From Nitrospirota bacterium (GTDB lineage Bacteria > Nitrospirota > Thermodesulfovibrionia > JACRGW01): DNA of 5,527 nt. Below, in pieces: positions 1 through 5,342 of this stretch (the stretch's first letter is position 1; the number at the start of each line of letters is the position of its first letter). The stretch is taken from NCBI GenBank assembly GCA_016212195.1, contig JACRGW010000002.1, positions 1 to 5,527 on the forward strand. Direction: 5' to 3'. The notes below the pieces were generated by a model that was given only the letters and a program-made list of their open reading frames with translations, did not search any database and was not told the DNA's origin. The translations under genes and the position numbers were made by a program.

Positions 1-2
1 AT

Positions 3-617
3 AAAGATCAACTACTGATAGAAATGGATTCTTACCTTCTCGGTATCCACCCAACTGTCTGGCTTGAAAGACTGAACAATCCATGGCTCACAGATATCCT
101 GCAGATAGCCTACTCTACATATTATTTTCTGCCTATCATCCTCGGAATCCTCCTGAAAATTCATCATAAGAAGAATGGGTTTGAACTATCCCTCTTTCTC
201 GTAATCCTCTGTTTTTACCTCTCATATATAGGATATATCCTTGTGCCTGCTGTGGGACCACGGTTCACACTCGATCACCTCCAGACAGTCAAAATAGAAG
301 GTAACTATGTCACCGATTTTATCAGAAAGACCTTAGATTCGATTGAAGGGGTAAAGAGGGATGCCTTCCCGAGTGGTCATACCGCTGTCGCCCTTGTGGT
401 CCTTTATCTTTCTTACCGTTTCGAGAAAGTGCTGTTTCTTATATTCCTCCCGACTATCACTGCCCTCATCTTTTCCACAGTCTATTGCAGGTACCATTAT
501 GTCGTTGATGTCATCGCCGGCATATTCCTTGCAGTAGGTACGATATATTTTGGTGAAAGGCTATATAAAAAATGGGAAAGGAGGGATATTTTGATAACCA
601 ATAAAATAGATACATAA
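3..617 (+). CDS. PAP2-superfamily membrane phosphatase/phosphotransferase (Aur1/IPC-synthase-like), 5' end outside the window
   Basis: Integral membrane protein of the PAP2 superfamily, which hydrolyses or transfers phosphate groups on lipids at the membrane surface. Counting from the ATG at 24, several hydrophobic segments are visible (about 30-45, 56-78, 121-130, 135-153, 160-176). The active-site blocks are FPSGHT (115-120, His119) and CRYHYVVD (155-162, His158 and Asp162). A VPAVGPR block (74-80) stands where classical PAP2 enzymes have KxxxxxxRP, and the classical SRxxxxxH spacing is absent. Both features fit the PAP2_3/inositol phosphorylceramide synthase-like branch better than ordinary acid phosphatases. 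The frame stays open to the left edge, reading KDQLLIE before Met24. No Shine-Dalgarno precedes Met24, and this family usually has more N-terminal sequence, so the gene very probably starts outside the window. It ends with tandem in-frame stops TAA TGA and is convergent with rapZ. Substrate unknown; a role in sphingolipid head-group chemistry is inferred only from the neighbours. Confidence 0.85.
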   Translation, partial: KDQLLIEMDSYLLGIHPTVWLERLNNPWLTDILQIAYSTYYFLPIILGILLKIHHKKNGFELSLFLVILCFYLSYIGYILVPAVGPRFTLDHLQTVKIEGNYVTDFIRKTLDSIEGVKRDAFPSGHTAVALVVLYLSYRFEKVLFLIFLPTITALIFSTVYCRYHYVVDVIAGIFLAVGTIYFGERLYKKWERRDILITNKIDT

Positions 618-631
618 TGAAGGATAAAATT

Positions 632-672
632 CTACATCAGGTATCTGGTATCAGGTATCATACATCAGTATC
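632..672. repeat. Degenerate 7-bp tandem repeat in a convergent intergenic gap
   Basis: The 58-bp gap between the converging PAP2 and rapZ genes is mostly a heptanucleotide array. The units are CTACATC (632-638), AGGTATC (639-645), TGGTATC (646-652), AGGTATC (653-659) and ATACATC (660-666), followed by a 6-base AGTATC. No stable stem is visible, since the reverse complement of GGTATC does not occur here. It therefore does not look like an intrinsic terminator for either gene. Confidence 0.75.
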
Positions 673-675
673 CCG

Positions 676-1536
676 CTATTCCATATCCCTGTGAACCACC
701 TTTGGTCGCAGGTTGTGTCGCTCCTTTATATAACGTGAAAGTTCCTCTGCAATGGCAGGTGACCTGTGTCTTCCCCCTGTACATCCAATACCTATGGTGA
801 GATAGGGTCTTGCTTCTTTAATATACTGGGGTATGAGGAAATCGAATAAACCAGTAAGATGGGTGAGTAACTTCCTGGTATCCTTGTTCTTCAGGACGAA
901 CTTATAAACTACGTTATCTGTGCCTTTAAATGGCTTAAGCTCGGGGATGAAGTTGGGGTTTGGTAGGAACCTTACATCAAAAAGGAGATCGAGATTTGGT
1001 GGGACACCGAATTTATATCCAAAGGAAATAAGTGAGAGAATAAGAGGCTGGGTCTCCTCCATTATACTGTATGCAGAGATTATCATCTGCCTCAGCTGAT
1101 GTGGTGTAAAGGCAGAGGTATCTATTATTCTATCAGAGATATCCCTTACAGGAGAAAGAAGGGTCTTCTCTTCATTTATCGCTCTGGGGAGATCATCTTC
1201 CCTGTAAAGGGAACGCATTGGATGGGGTCTTCTGGTCTCTTTGTATCTCCTTATTATAACGCCTTCCTCTGCCTCAAGGAATAAAATCTCAAGATTATAC
1301 TGCCTTTTAAGGTCTGAAAGTATCTGATGGGCATCTGAGAGGAATTCTTTCTCTCTGATATCCACACTTATCCCGATCCTTATTATGTTTTCCCTCCCCC
1401 TAAGGGTAGAGAGGAGTGGTTCTATTAGTGTAAGGGGAAGATTATCTATACAGAAGTATCCTCCATCCTCAAGGGACCTCAAGGCAACAGTCTTCCCTGC
1501 GCCAGAAAGTCCGCTCAGTATAATTACCTTATCCAC
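676..1536 (-). CDS. rapZ: RapZ/YvcJ family nucleotide-binding RNase adapter protein
   Basis: Cytoplasmic RapZ-family protein of 286 aa, essentially the family's usual length. The N-terminal P-loop domain has a Walker A motif GLSGAGKT (residues 9-16), then the family blocks YFCIDNLP (27-34) and RRPHP (102-106). The C-terminal domain has DVRFLPNP (187-194) and the highly conserved GIGCTGGRHRSPAIAEEL (249-266). In E. coli, RapZ binds an amino-sugar phosphate and directs RNase E to the small RNA GlmZ, controlling GlmS. In most other phyla those RNAs are unknown and the B. subtilis homologue YvcJ is a nucleotide-binding protein, so the target here is uncertain. The start codon is GTG (1536-1534), preceded by AAAGGGAG with an 8-nt spacer. 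It begins 30 bp after the acyltransferase stop on the same strand, so it is probably the last gene of that operon. No intrinsic terminator is visible after its TAG stop. Confidence 0.95.
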   Translation of the reverse strand: MDKVIILSGLSGAGKTVALRSLEDGGYFCIDNLPLTLIEPLLSTLRGRENIIRIGISVDIREKEFLSDAHQILSDLKRQYNLEILFLEAEEGVIIRRYKETRRPHPMRSLYREDDLPRAINEEKTLLSPVRDISDRIIDTSAFTPHQLRQMIISAYSIMEETQPLILSLISFGYKFGVPPNLDLLFDVRFLPNPNFIPELKPFKGTDNVVYKFVLKNKDTRKLLTHLTGLFDFLIPQYIKEARPYLTIGIGCTGGRHRSPAIAEELSRYIKERHNLRPKVVHRDME

Positions 1537-1544
1537 TCTTTTTT

Positions 1545-1552
1545 CTCCCTTT
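1545..1552 (-). promoter_or_regulatory. Shine-Dalgarno fixing the GTG start of rapZ
   Basis: AAAGGGAG on the - strand lies 8 nt before the GTG at 1536-1534. It supports this non-ATG start, as does the immediate fit of the protein to the RapZ N-terminus (MDKVIILSGLSGAGKT). Confidence 0.75.
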
Positions 1553-1566
1553 ATTTAAATGTAGGT

Positions 1567-2673
1567 TTATATTCTTATCTCATAGATCCTGTATTTCTTG
1601 TATAACCTCGCCCCCAGCATCTTTGCTACCCTGTGGACAAGGACATTGTCTTCAAGGACCCATGAGAATTCAGCCCTTTTATATTCCCTATTCCTTGCTG
1701 CCTTCCATGCCTCATGATAAATAAGGGCGTCTATTCCTTTCCTTCTATGCTCTTTCAAAACGCCCATTATAAGAACGCGGATGTCTGTAATTTTCCTCGA
1801 ATACCAGAGGAGCTTTAGAATACCAGTTGGAAACAAATGTCCACTCAATCTCTTTAATACCTGGTTATAATCAGGAATGGCCAGGAAAAAACCTGCTGGT
1901 TTACCCTCTATCTCTGCGATAAGGGCAAGTTCAGGAACTATCAACTGCTTTAATCTCTTGGCCATCCACTCGATCTCTTTTTCCGTCATAGGAATGAAAC
2001 CCCAATTTTTCTCCCATGCTGAATTGTAAACATGTTTGAAAGTCTCAATCTCGTCATCGAACCTCTTCATGTCTATTTTCCTTACCATAGCACCATGAGA
2101 TCTTGCCATATCGGCAATCCGTGAAACTCTTGGCTCCATATTTTCAGGGACATTTATTATATAGGCAAAGAGATCCTTTGCCTTCTTAAGACCATACCCT
2201 TCGACACGCTCAGGGTAGTAGGGAGGATTATAGGGCATCATGAGGAAGGGGCTTGTATCAAAGCCTTCGATCAGAAAACCGCATTCCTCATTGATAGAGA
2301 AGTTCATCGGTCCCCTCATAATCTCCATCCCTTTATCTTTAAGCCATTCTTTGGTCTTATCAAAAAGTGCCTTGGCAACCGTATTATCGTGAATGGTCTC
2401 GAAGAAACCGAAAAACCCTACCTTCTCATTATGAAACTCTATATGTTTATAGTTGACTATAGCAGCTATCCTTCCTGCAGGGATACCATTCTTTTTTGCG
2501 ATAAAAAAAGCTACTTCCGCATGTTCAAAGAAGGGATTCTTTCTTGAGAAAAGTGCCTTCTGATCGGATATCAGTGGAGGAACCCAGTAAGGGTCATTTT
2601 CATAGAGCTTAAATGGAAGGTTGATAAAGTCCTTAAGGTCTTTCCCATCTTCTACTCTTTCGGCCGTTACCAT
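1567..2673 (-). CDS. GNAT-fold N-acyltransferase of the bacterial ceramide synthase (bCerS/YghO-like) type
   Basis: Predicted cytoplasmic or membrane-associated acyltransferase of 368 aa with no signal peptide. Landmarks are FINLPFKLYENDPYWVPPL (16-34), an N-terminal GNAT-like half with GRIAAIVN (67-74) and KVGFFGFFE (84-92), the family signature MRGPMNFSINEECGFLIEGF (119-138) then MMPYNPPYY (145-153), and a C-terminal half with MGVLKEHRRKGIDALIYHE (303-321), whose RRKGIDA fits the acyl-CoA-binding Q/RxxGxG/A motif. This architecture matches the protein family that includes Caulobacter bCerS, which N-acylates the long-chain base in bacterial ceramide synthesis, and E. coli YghO. The family match is from recall, not an alignment. 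The gene lies 109 bp downstream of the Spt-like gene and 30 bp upstream of rapZ, which supports the ceramide role. The ATG at 2673-2671 is preceded by a purine-rich Shine-Dalgarno that lies inside a palindromic repeat. An unrelated GNAT substrate remains possible. Confidence 0.8.
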   Translation of the reverse strand: MVTAERVEDGKDLKDFINLPFKLYENDPYWVPPLISDQKALFSRKNPFFEHAEVAFFIAKKNGIPAGRIAAIVNYKHIEFHNEKVGFFGFFETIHDNTVAKALFDKTKEWLKDKGMEIMRGPMNFSINEECGFLIEGFDTSPFLMMPYNPPYYPERVEGYGLKKAKDLFAYIINVPENMEPRVSRIADMARSHGAMVRKIDMKRFDDEIETFKHVYNSAWEKNWGFIPMTEKEIEWMAKRLKQLIVPELALIAEIEGKPAGFFLAIPDYNQVLKRLSGHLFPTGILKLLWYSRKITDIRVLIMGVLKEHRRKGIDALIYHEAWKAARNREYKRAEFSWVLEDNVLVHRVAKMLGARLYKKYRIYEIRI

Positions 2674-2680
2674 ACATATT

Positions 2681-2694
2681 CACCCTCCCCTCCT
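2681..2694 (-). promoter_or_regulatory. Ribosome binding site of the acyltransferase gene, embedded in a repeat
   Basis: The - strand reads AGGAGGGGAGGGTG just upstream of the ATG at 2673. GGGAGG (2689-2684) lies 10 nt before the start and AGGAGG (2694-2689) lies 15 nt before it. The whole purine tract is the end of the palindromic repeat at 2681-2774, so the repeat appears to provide the translation initiation signal. Confidence 0.6.
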
Positions 2695-2774
2695 AAAACA
2701 GCCCTCCCATCAAGGGAGGGGGAAAAGAATTTATAGTATCCTCTCCCCTTGTGGGAGAGGGCTGGGGTGAGGGG
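2681..2774. repeat. REP-like G/C-strand-biased palindromic repeat with two hairpins
   Basis: This element fills nearly the whole 109-bp gap between the Spt-like and acyltransferase genes. Hairpin one is CCCTCCC (2702-2708), loop ATCAA, GGGAGGG (2714-2720): 7 perfect pairs. Hairpin two is CCTCTCCC (2740-2747), loop CTTGT, GGGAGAGG (2753-2760): 8 perfect pairs. The edges are CACCCTCCCC at the left and GGGGTGAGGGG at the right. The pattern resembles the CCCTCTCCC...GGGAGAGGG...GGGTGAGGG repeats dispersed in many bacterial genomes, recognised from memory. It is untranslated and lies inside the presumed operon, where it may affect mRNA stability or relative expression. No U-tract follows either hairpin on the - strand, so it is not a typical intrinsic terminator. 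Confidence 0.8.
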
Positions 2775-2782
2775 TATTAGGA

Positions 2783-3961
2783 CTATATAATCCCGAGCCT
2801 CTTTCCAACTTTTTTAAACGCCTCAAGGACTCTCTCAAGATGTTCTTCTGTATGTGTGGCCATGAAGCTTGTCCTTATCAGTGCCTTTCCATTAGGTACT
2901 GCAGGGCTTACTGCCACATTCGCAAAAACCCCCTCTTCATGTAATCCCCTCCCCATCTGAAAGGCCTTCTGATCTTCACCAACTATTACAGGTATGATAG
3001 GAGTTTCACTTGGACCTGTATCGAAACCTAAGTTCCCGAATCCTTTCTTCATCTTTCTTGTATTCTCCCAGAGTCTCGATCTCCTCTCTGGCTCCGCCAT
3101 TATGATATCAATGGCAGCGCTTACGGCAGCTACAGAAGCAGGTGGGGGACTTGCGCTAAAAATCAATGGACGTGAGATATGCTTGACATAGTGAATAACC
3201 TCTTCGCTTGCAGCTATAAAACCTCCGATAGAGGCAAGTGATTTGCTGTATGTTCCCATGATTATATCAACCTTATCCTCAAGGTCAAAATGTTCAGCAG
3301 TTCCTCTACCATTTTCACCGAGGACCCCTATGCCATGTGCATCATCTACCATTACACCCGCCCTATATCTTTCTGCAAGATTCACTATTTCGGGAAGGTT
3401 AGCTATATCTCCTTCCATGCTGAAGACACCATCTACAACGATAAGCTTACCAATTTCACCGTTTTGTTTTAAAATCCTCTCGAGGTCCTCCATATCATTA
3501 TGGCGATATTTCTTTGACTCACCAAAAGATAGCCTGCAACCATCAATGATACTTGCATGATCCATCTTATCTATAATTACGATATCACCCTTCCCTACTA
3601 TGGCGGAGATCGCACCAAGATTGGTCTGGAACCCTGTGGAGAATACAAGAGCTGATTCTTTATTCATAAAACGGGCGAGCTTAACTTCTAAATCTTCATG
3701 GATATCGAGGGTTCCATTAAGGAAACGGGAGCCCGCACAGCCGGTACCATATTTCTTTATAGCCTCAATAGCTGCCTCCTTCACCTTAGGATGGTTTGTA
3801 AGGCCGAGGTAGTTATTAGAGCCTATCATTACCATCTTACGGCCTCCAACTATTACCTCCGGGTCCTGGGCAGACTCTATCCTGCGGAAATAAAGATAGA
3901 CCCCGGCGGCCATAACCTCCTTGGCTGTAGTAAACTTAGCGCACTTCTGAAAGATATCCAT
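2783..3961 (-). CDS. spt: Serine palmitoyltransferase-type PLP-dependent alpha-oxoamine synthase
   Basis: Cytoplasmic PLP enzyme of 392 aa in the alpha-oxoamine synthase family (Spt, BioF, Kbl, HemA). Spt condenses serine with an acyl thioester, releasing CO2 to form 3-ketosphinganine, the first step of sphingolipid synthesis. Visible landmarks are GSNNYLGLTNHP (47-58), YGTGCAGSRFLNGT (71-84), His135 in DHAS (ring stacking), VDDAHGIGVLG (205-215, Asp206 and His209), GTYSKSLASIGGF (236-248, with Lys240 the predicted Schiff-base lysine) and RTSFMATHTEEHL (363-375). SKSLASIGGF and the C-terminal MATHTEEHLE...KVGKRLGII resemble bacterial Spt more than BioF or Kbl. The ATG at 3961-3959 is chosen because AAGGGGAG lies 7 nt upstream and family similarity starts there. 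The frame runs open to an ATG at 4048, but those 29 codons are read from a REP hairpin. The SDR gene lies upstream and the acyltransferase downstream on the same strand. BioF or Kbl activity is the main alternative; there are no biotin or threonine genes nearby. Confidence 0.87.
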   Translation of the reverse strand: MDIFQKCAKFTTAKEVMAAGVYLYFRRIESAQDPEVIVGGRKMVMIGSNNYLGLTNHPKVKEAAIEAIKKYGTGCAGSRFLNGTLDIHEDLEVKLARFMNKESALVFSTGFQTNLGAISAIVGKGDIVIIDKMDHASIIDGCRLSFGESKKYRHNDMEDLERILKQNGEIGKLIVVDGVFSMEGDIANLPEIVNLAERYRAGVMVDDAHGIGVLGENGRGTAEHFDLEDKVDIIMGTYSKSLASIGGFIAASEEVIHYVKHISRPLIFSASPPPASVAAVSAAIDIIMAEPERRSRLWENTRKMKKGFGNLGFDTGPSETPIIPVIVGEDQKAFQMGRGLHEEGVFANVAVSPAVPNGKALIRTSFMATHTEEHLERVLEAFKKVGKRLGII

Positions 3962-3968
3962 AATTATG

Positions 3969-3976
3969 CTCCCCTT
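3969..3976 (-). promoter_or_regulatory. Shine-Dalgarno fixing the spt start at 3961
   Basis: AAGGGGAG on the - strand lies 7 nt before the ATG at 3961-3959, an ideal spacing. This rules in the 392-aa protein and argues against the in-frame ATG at 4048, which falls inside a repeat hairpin. Confidence 0.8.
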
Positions 3977-3991
3977 AAAGGAAATAGATAT

Positions 3992-4069
3992 GGATTCCTG
4001 CTTTCGCAGGAATGACAAAAAGAACGAGGACGACAACAAAGATGTCATTCCCGTGAAAACGGGAATCCA
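3992..4069. repeat. Inverted pair of REP-type hairpins (REPIN/BIME-like)
   Basis: Two copies of one palindrome face each other in the 135-bp gap between the SDR and spt genes. Copy one has the stem ATTCCTGC (3994-4001) with GCAGGAAT (4006-4013). Copy two has the stem ATTCCCGT (4047-4054) with ACGGGAAT (4059-4066). Both have TGTC on one side, GGATTCC or GGAATCC at the other edge, and a GAAA loop in the same orientation relative to the palindrome. The copies differ at two stem pairs (T-A versus C-G, and C-G versus T-A), and both changes preserve pairing. The type resembles the widely dispersed TCATTCCCGCGAAAGCGGGAA repeats of many bacteria. In an mRNA crossing the region the copies could form two hairpins or one long stem-loop. 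Confidence 0.85.
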
Positions 4070-4096
4070 GAAACAGTATGGAAAGCGAACAAATCA

Positions 4097-5065
4097 TTAC
4101 AACCAACCATTATCTGTGTACCAAGCAGCAGTCCTTCTTATACCCTCGTCAAGCAGGACCTTCGGTTTAAAATTAAGTTCCTTCTCAGCCCTGCTGTTAT
4201 TACAGATCCAGTACTTCTGGACTGCCTCTTTGATCTTTTCCCTGTTTATCAGTGGTGGATTACCTGTGATTCTATAAAATCCCTCCGAAAACAAAGCCAT
4301 TATATATAACAGGTTTTCCGGTATCCTTATTTTAAATGGCTTAACGCCCAGGGCATCAGCGATCTTTTCAGTCACATCCTCTAAAGAATATATTCCCCCG
4401 TCAGAAAGGAAGTAGATCCCCTCTCCTTTTTCGCCAGCAGAGATGATACCTTCGTTGAGGTCATCAACATAGATAATACTTAAAAACCTCTCCCCACCCC
4501 AGAGCGGTATTATACCTTTTTTTATCAATTTAAAAAAGAAATAAATATCCCTATCACGAGGACCGTAGACAGCAGGAGGTCTTATTATAGCTATTTTAAA
4601 AACTCCTTTCTGTCTCAAGACTGCCTCTTCGCCTGAGAGCTTACTTCTCCCATAATCGGATACAGGATGCGGGGTGCTATCTTTATCTGGTGGTACTCCA
4701 TCAGGGCTCGGCCCTGAGGCGGACAGACTGCTCAGGTAAATAAATTTTATAAGATCAGGGTTTTCTTCTGCAGCCATATTAACAATATTTTCTGTACCGA
4801 GAAAATTTTCTCTACAATATATCTCACCGCTTACCGCCTTTGTTACTCCTGCAAGGTGATATATATAATTGAAGCCTCTAACTAAACCCTTCAGTGTATC
4901 TTTCTCAGCACAATCACCATAGACAAGTTTAGCATTAAGGTTTCTTATCCACCTGAGGTTACTTGTTCTCCTCACGAGGCATGTTACTTCGTATCCCTTC
5001 TTGATGAGCATCTCCACAAGATGGCTACCTATGAAACCTGTCGCACCTGTTACTAAAGCCTTCAT
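4097..5065 (-). CDS. NAD(P)-dependent extended-SDR oxidoreductase, candidate ceramide reductase (CerR-like)
   Basis: Soluble extended short-chain dehydrogenase (NAD-dependent epimerase/dehydratase family) of 322 aa, a normal length. The Rossmann motif GATGFIGSH (7-15) opens the protein, followed by GDCAEKDTL (50-58), HLAG (70-73), a catalytic serine in LSSLSASG (111-118), and the YxxxK pair Tyr138/Lys142 in DYGRSKLSGE. RPPAVYGPRDRD (162-173) and IYVDDL (198-203) are typical substrate-side blocks. The family also contains sugar epimerases and hydroxysteroid-type dehydrogenases, so sequence alone does not fix the substrate. Its place directly upstream of an Spt-like and a bCerS-like gene, as for Caulobacter CerR, suggests reduction of the 3-keto group of 3-keto-dihydroceramide or 3-ketosphinganine. 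The start at 5065 is set by the Rossmann N-terminus. Its Shine-Dalgarno is poor, with only an AGG touching the ATG. It is apparently the first gene of the operon, behind a predicted promoter at 5207-5235. A nucleotide-sugar epimerase is the main alternative. Confidence 0.8.
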   Translation of the reverse strand: MKALVTGATGFIGSHLVEMLIKKGYEVTCLVRRTSNLRWIRNLNAKLVYGDCAEKDTLKGLVRGFNYIYHLAGVTKAVSGEIYCRENFLGTENIVNMAAEENPDLIKFIYLSSLSASGPSPDGVPPDKDSTPHPVSDYGRSKLSGEEAVLRQKGVFKIAIIRPPAVYGPRDRDIYFFFKLIKKGIIPLWGGERFLSIIYVDDLNEGIISAGEKGEGIYFLSDGGIYSLEDVTEKIADALGVKPFKIRIPENLLYIMALFSEGFYRITGNPPLINREKIKEAVQKYWICNNSRAEKELNFKPKVLLDEGIRRTAAWYTDNGWL

Positions 5066-5074
5066 CCTAAATTC

Positions 5075-5095
5075 AGTTATTAGTTCTGAGTTCGG
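5075..5095. repeat. Short 7-bp repeat array, left arm of an inverted repeat
   Basis: Three heptads AGTTATT, AGTTCTG and AGTTCGG lie in the leader, about 10-30 bp upstream of the SDR start codon. They are in inverted orientation relative to the array at 5160-5190. The 12-mer AGTTCTGAGTTC (5082-5093) is exactly complementary to GAACTCAGAACT (5166-5177). Confidence 0.65.
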
Positions 5096-5159
5096 CCCGC
5101 CCTGCTTCGCGGAACGAGGCCAGGGTGTTCTGGGAAATTATTTTAGGTAATTAGTTCCA

Positions 5160-5190
5160 AACTCTGAACTCAGAACTCTAAACTCTTAAC
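5160..5190. repeat. 7-bp tandem repeat array, right arm of an inverted repeat
   Basis: The heptads are AACTCTG (5160-5166), AACTCAG (5167-5173), AACTCTA (5174-5180) and AACTCTT (5181-5187), followed by AAC: 4.4 units of AACTCNN. The array lies just downstream of the predicted transcription start for the SDR-spt operon. The 72-bp spacer between the two arms holds a GC-rich patch with CCCTG (5100-5104) and CAGGG (5121-5125), which can pair. Confidence 0.75.
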
Positions 5191-5206
5191 CTACTATAAT
5201 CGGGTG

Positions 5207-5235
5207 ATGATAACAGGGTATAATCTTTCTGTCAA
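5207..5235 (-). promoter_or_regulatory. Predicted sigma70-type promoter for the SDR-spt-acyltransferase-rapZ operon
   Basis: On the - strand a perfect -35 box TTGACA (5235-5230) is followed by a 17-bp spacer and the -10 box TATCAT (5212-5207, 5 of 6 consensus). A TGT immediately before it matches an extended -10. The predicted start is near 5200, giving a leader of about 134 nt to the ATG at 5065. It lies 105 bp after the stop of the receiver-domain gene, so the lipid genes probably do not depend on read-through from it. Confidence 0.65.
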
Positions 5236-5242
5236 GGATGGT

Positions 5243-5268
5243 AAGAAAATTTTCCGGAATATCTTCTT
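5243..5268. promoter_or_regulatory. 26-bp near-perfect palindrome upstream of the -35 box, candidate operator
   Basis: The palindrome is centred on the perfect 8-mer TTCCGGAA (5252-5259) and flanked by AAGAA and TTCTT ends. Eleven of the 13 symmetric base pairs match. It ends 7 bp upstream of the -35 box, so its centre is about 55 bp upstream of the predicted start, a place usual for activator sites. A terminator is less likely because there is no loop and no U-tract. No known regulator motif was recognised. Confidence 0.4.
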
Positions 5269-5321
5269 AACAGGATTTATTCTAATTCTGGATTTACTAT
5301 GCAGAAAGAAGATTCTTAAAT

Positions 5322-5342
5322 TTTCATTGGTTTCATTGGTTT
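5322..5342. repeat. 9-bp tandem repeat touching a stop codon
   Basis: TTTCATTGG occurs twice in direct tandem (5322-5330, 5331-5339), followed by a partial TTT that overlaps the TAA stop of the receiver-domain gene. It may be replication slippage. No function is apparent. Confidence 0.6.

Noticed and set aside
1099..1284. 61-aa + strand open frame inside rapZ
   Set aside because: It lies wholly antisense to the well-conserved RapZ coding sequence and has no independent family resemblance.
2740..2760. Hairpin CCTCTCCC/GGGAGAGG as an intrinsic terminator after spt
   Set aside because: No run of U follows on the - strand, and the structure belongs to a two-hairpin repeat. It may cause partial attenuation but is not a standard terminator.
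3992..4069. CRISPR or attachment site for the paired palindromes
   Set aside because: There are only two copies, inverted rather than direct, with no regular spacers, no cas gene and no integrase in the window. The REP-type explanation suffices.
4060..4096. Possible - strand promoter for spt overlapping the end of the SDR gene
   Set aside because: The best boxes, TTGTAA and CATACT, match consensus at only 4 of 6 positions each, with 16-bp spacing, and the first overlaps the SDR stop codon. This is too weak to call.
2994..4277. Several + strand open frames of 60-105 aa across spt and the SDR gene
   Set aside because: They are antisense shadows of strongly conserved PLP-enzyme and SDR frames. 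One of them runs through the REP hairpins and reads CFRRND and IPVKTGIQ, typical repeat-derived peptides.
5195..5224. Exact TATAAT hexamers on the + strand at 5195-5200 and 5219-5224
   Set aside because: No acceptable -35 box lies 16-18 bp upstream of either, and no + strand gene follows.
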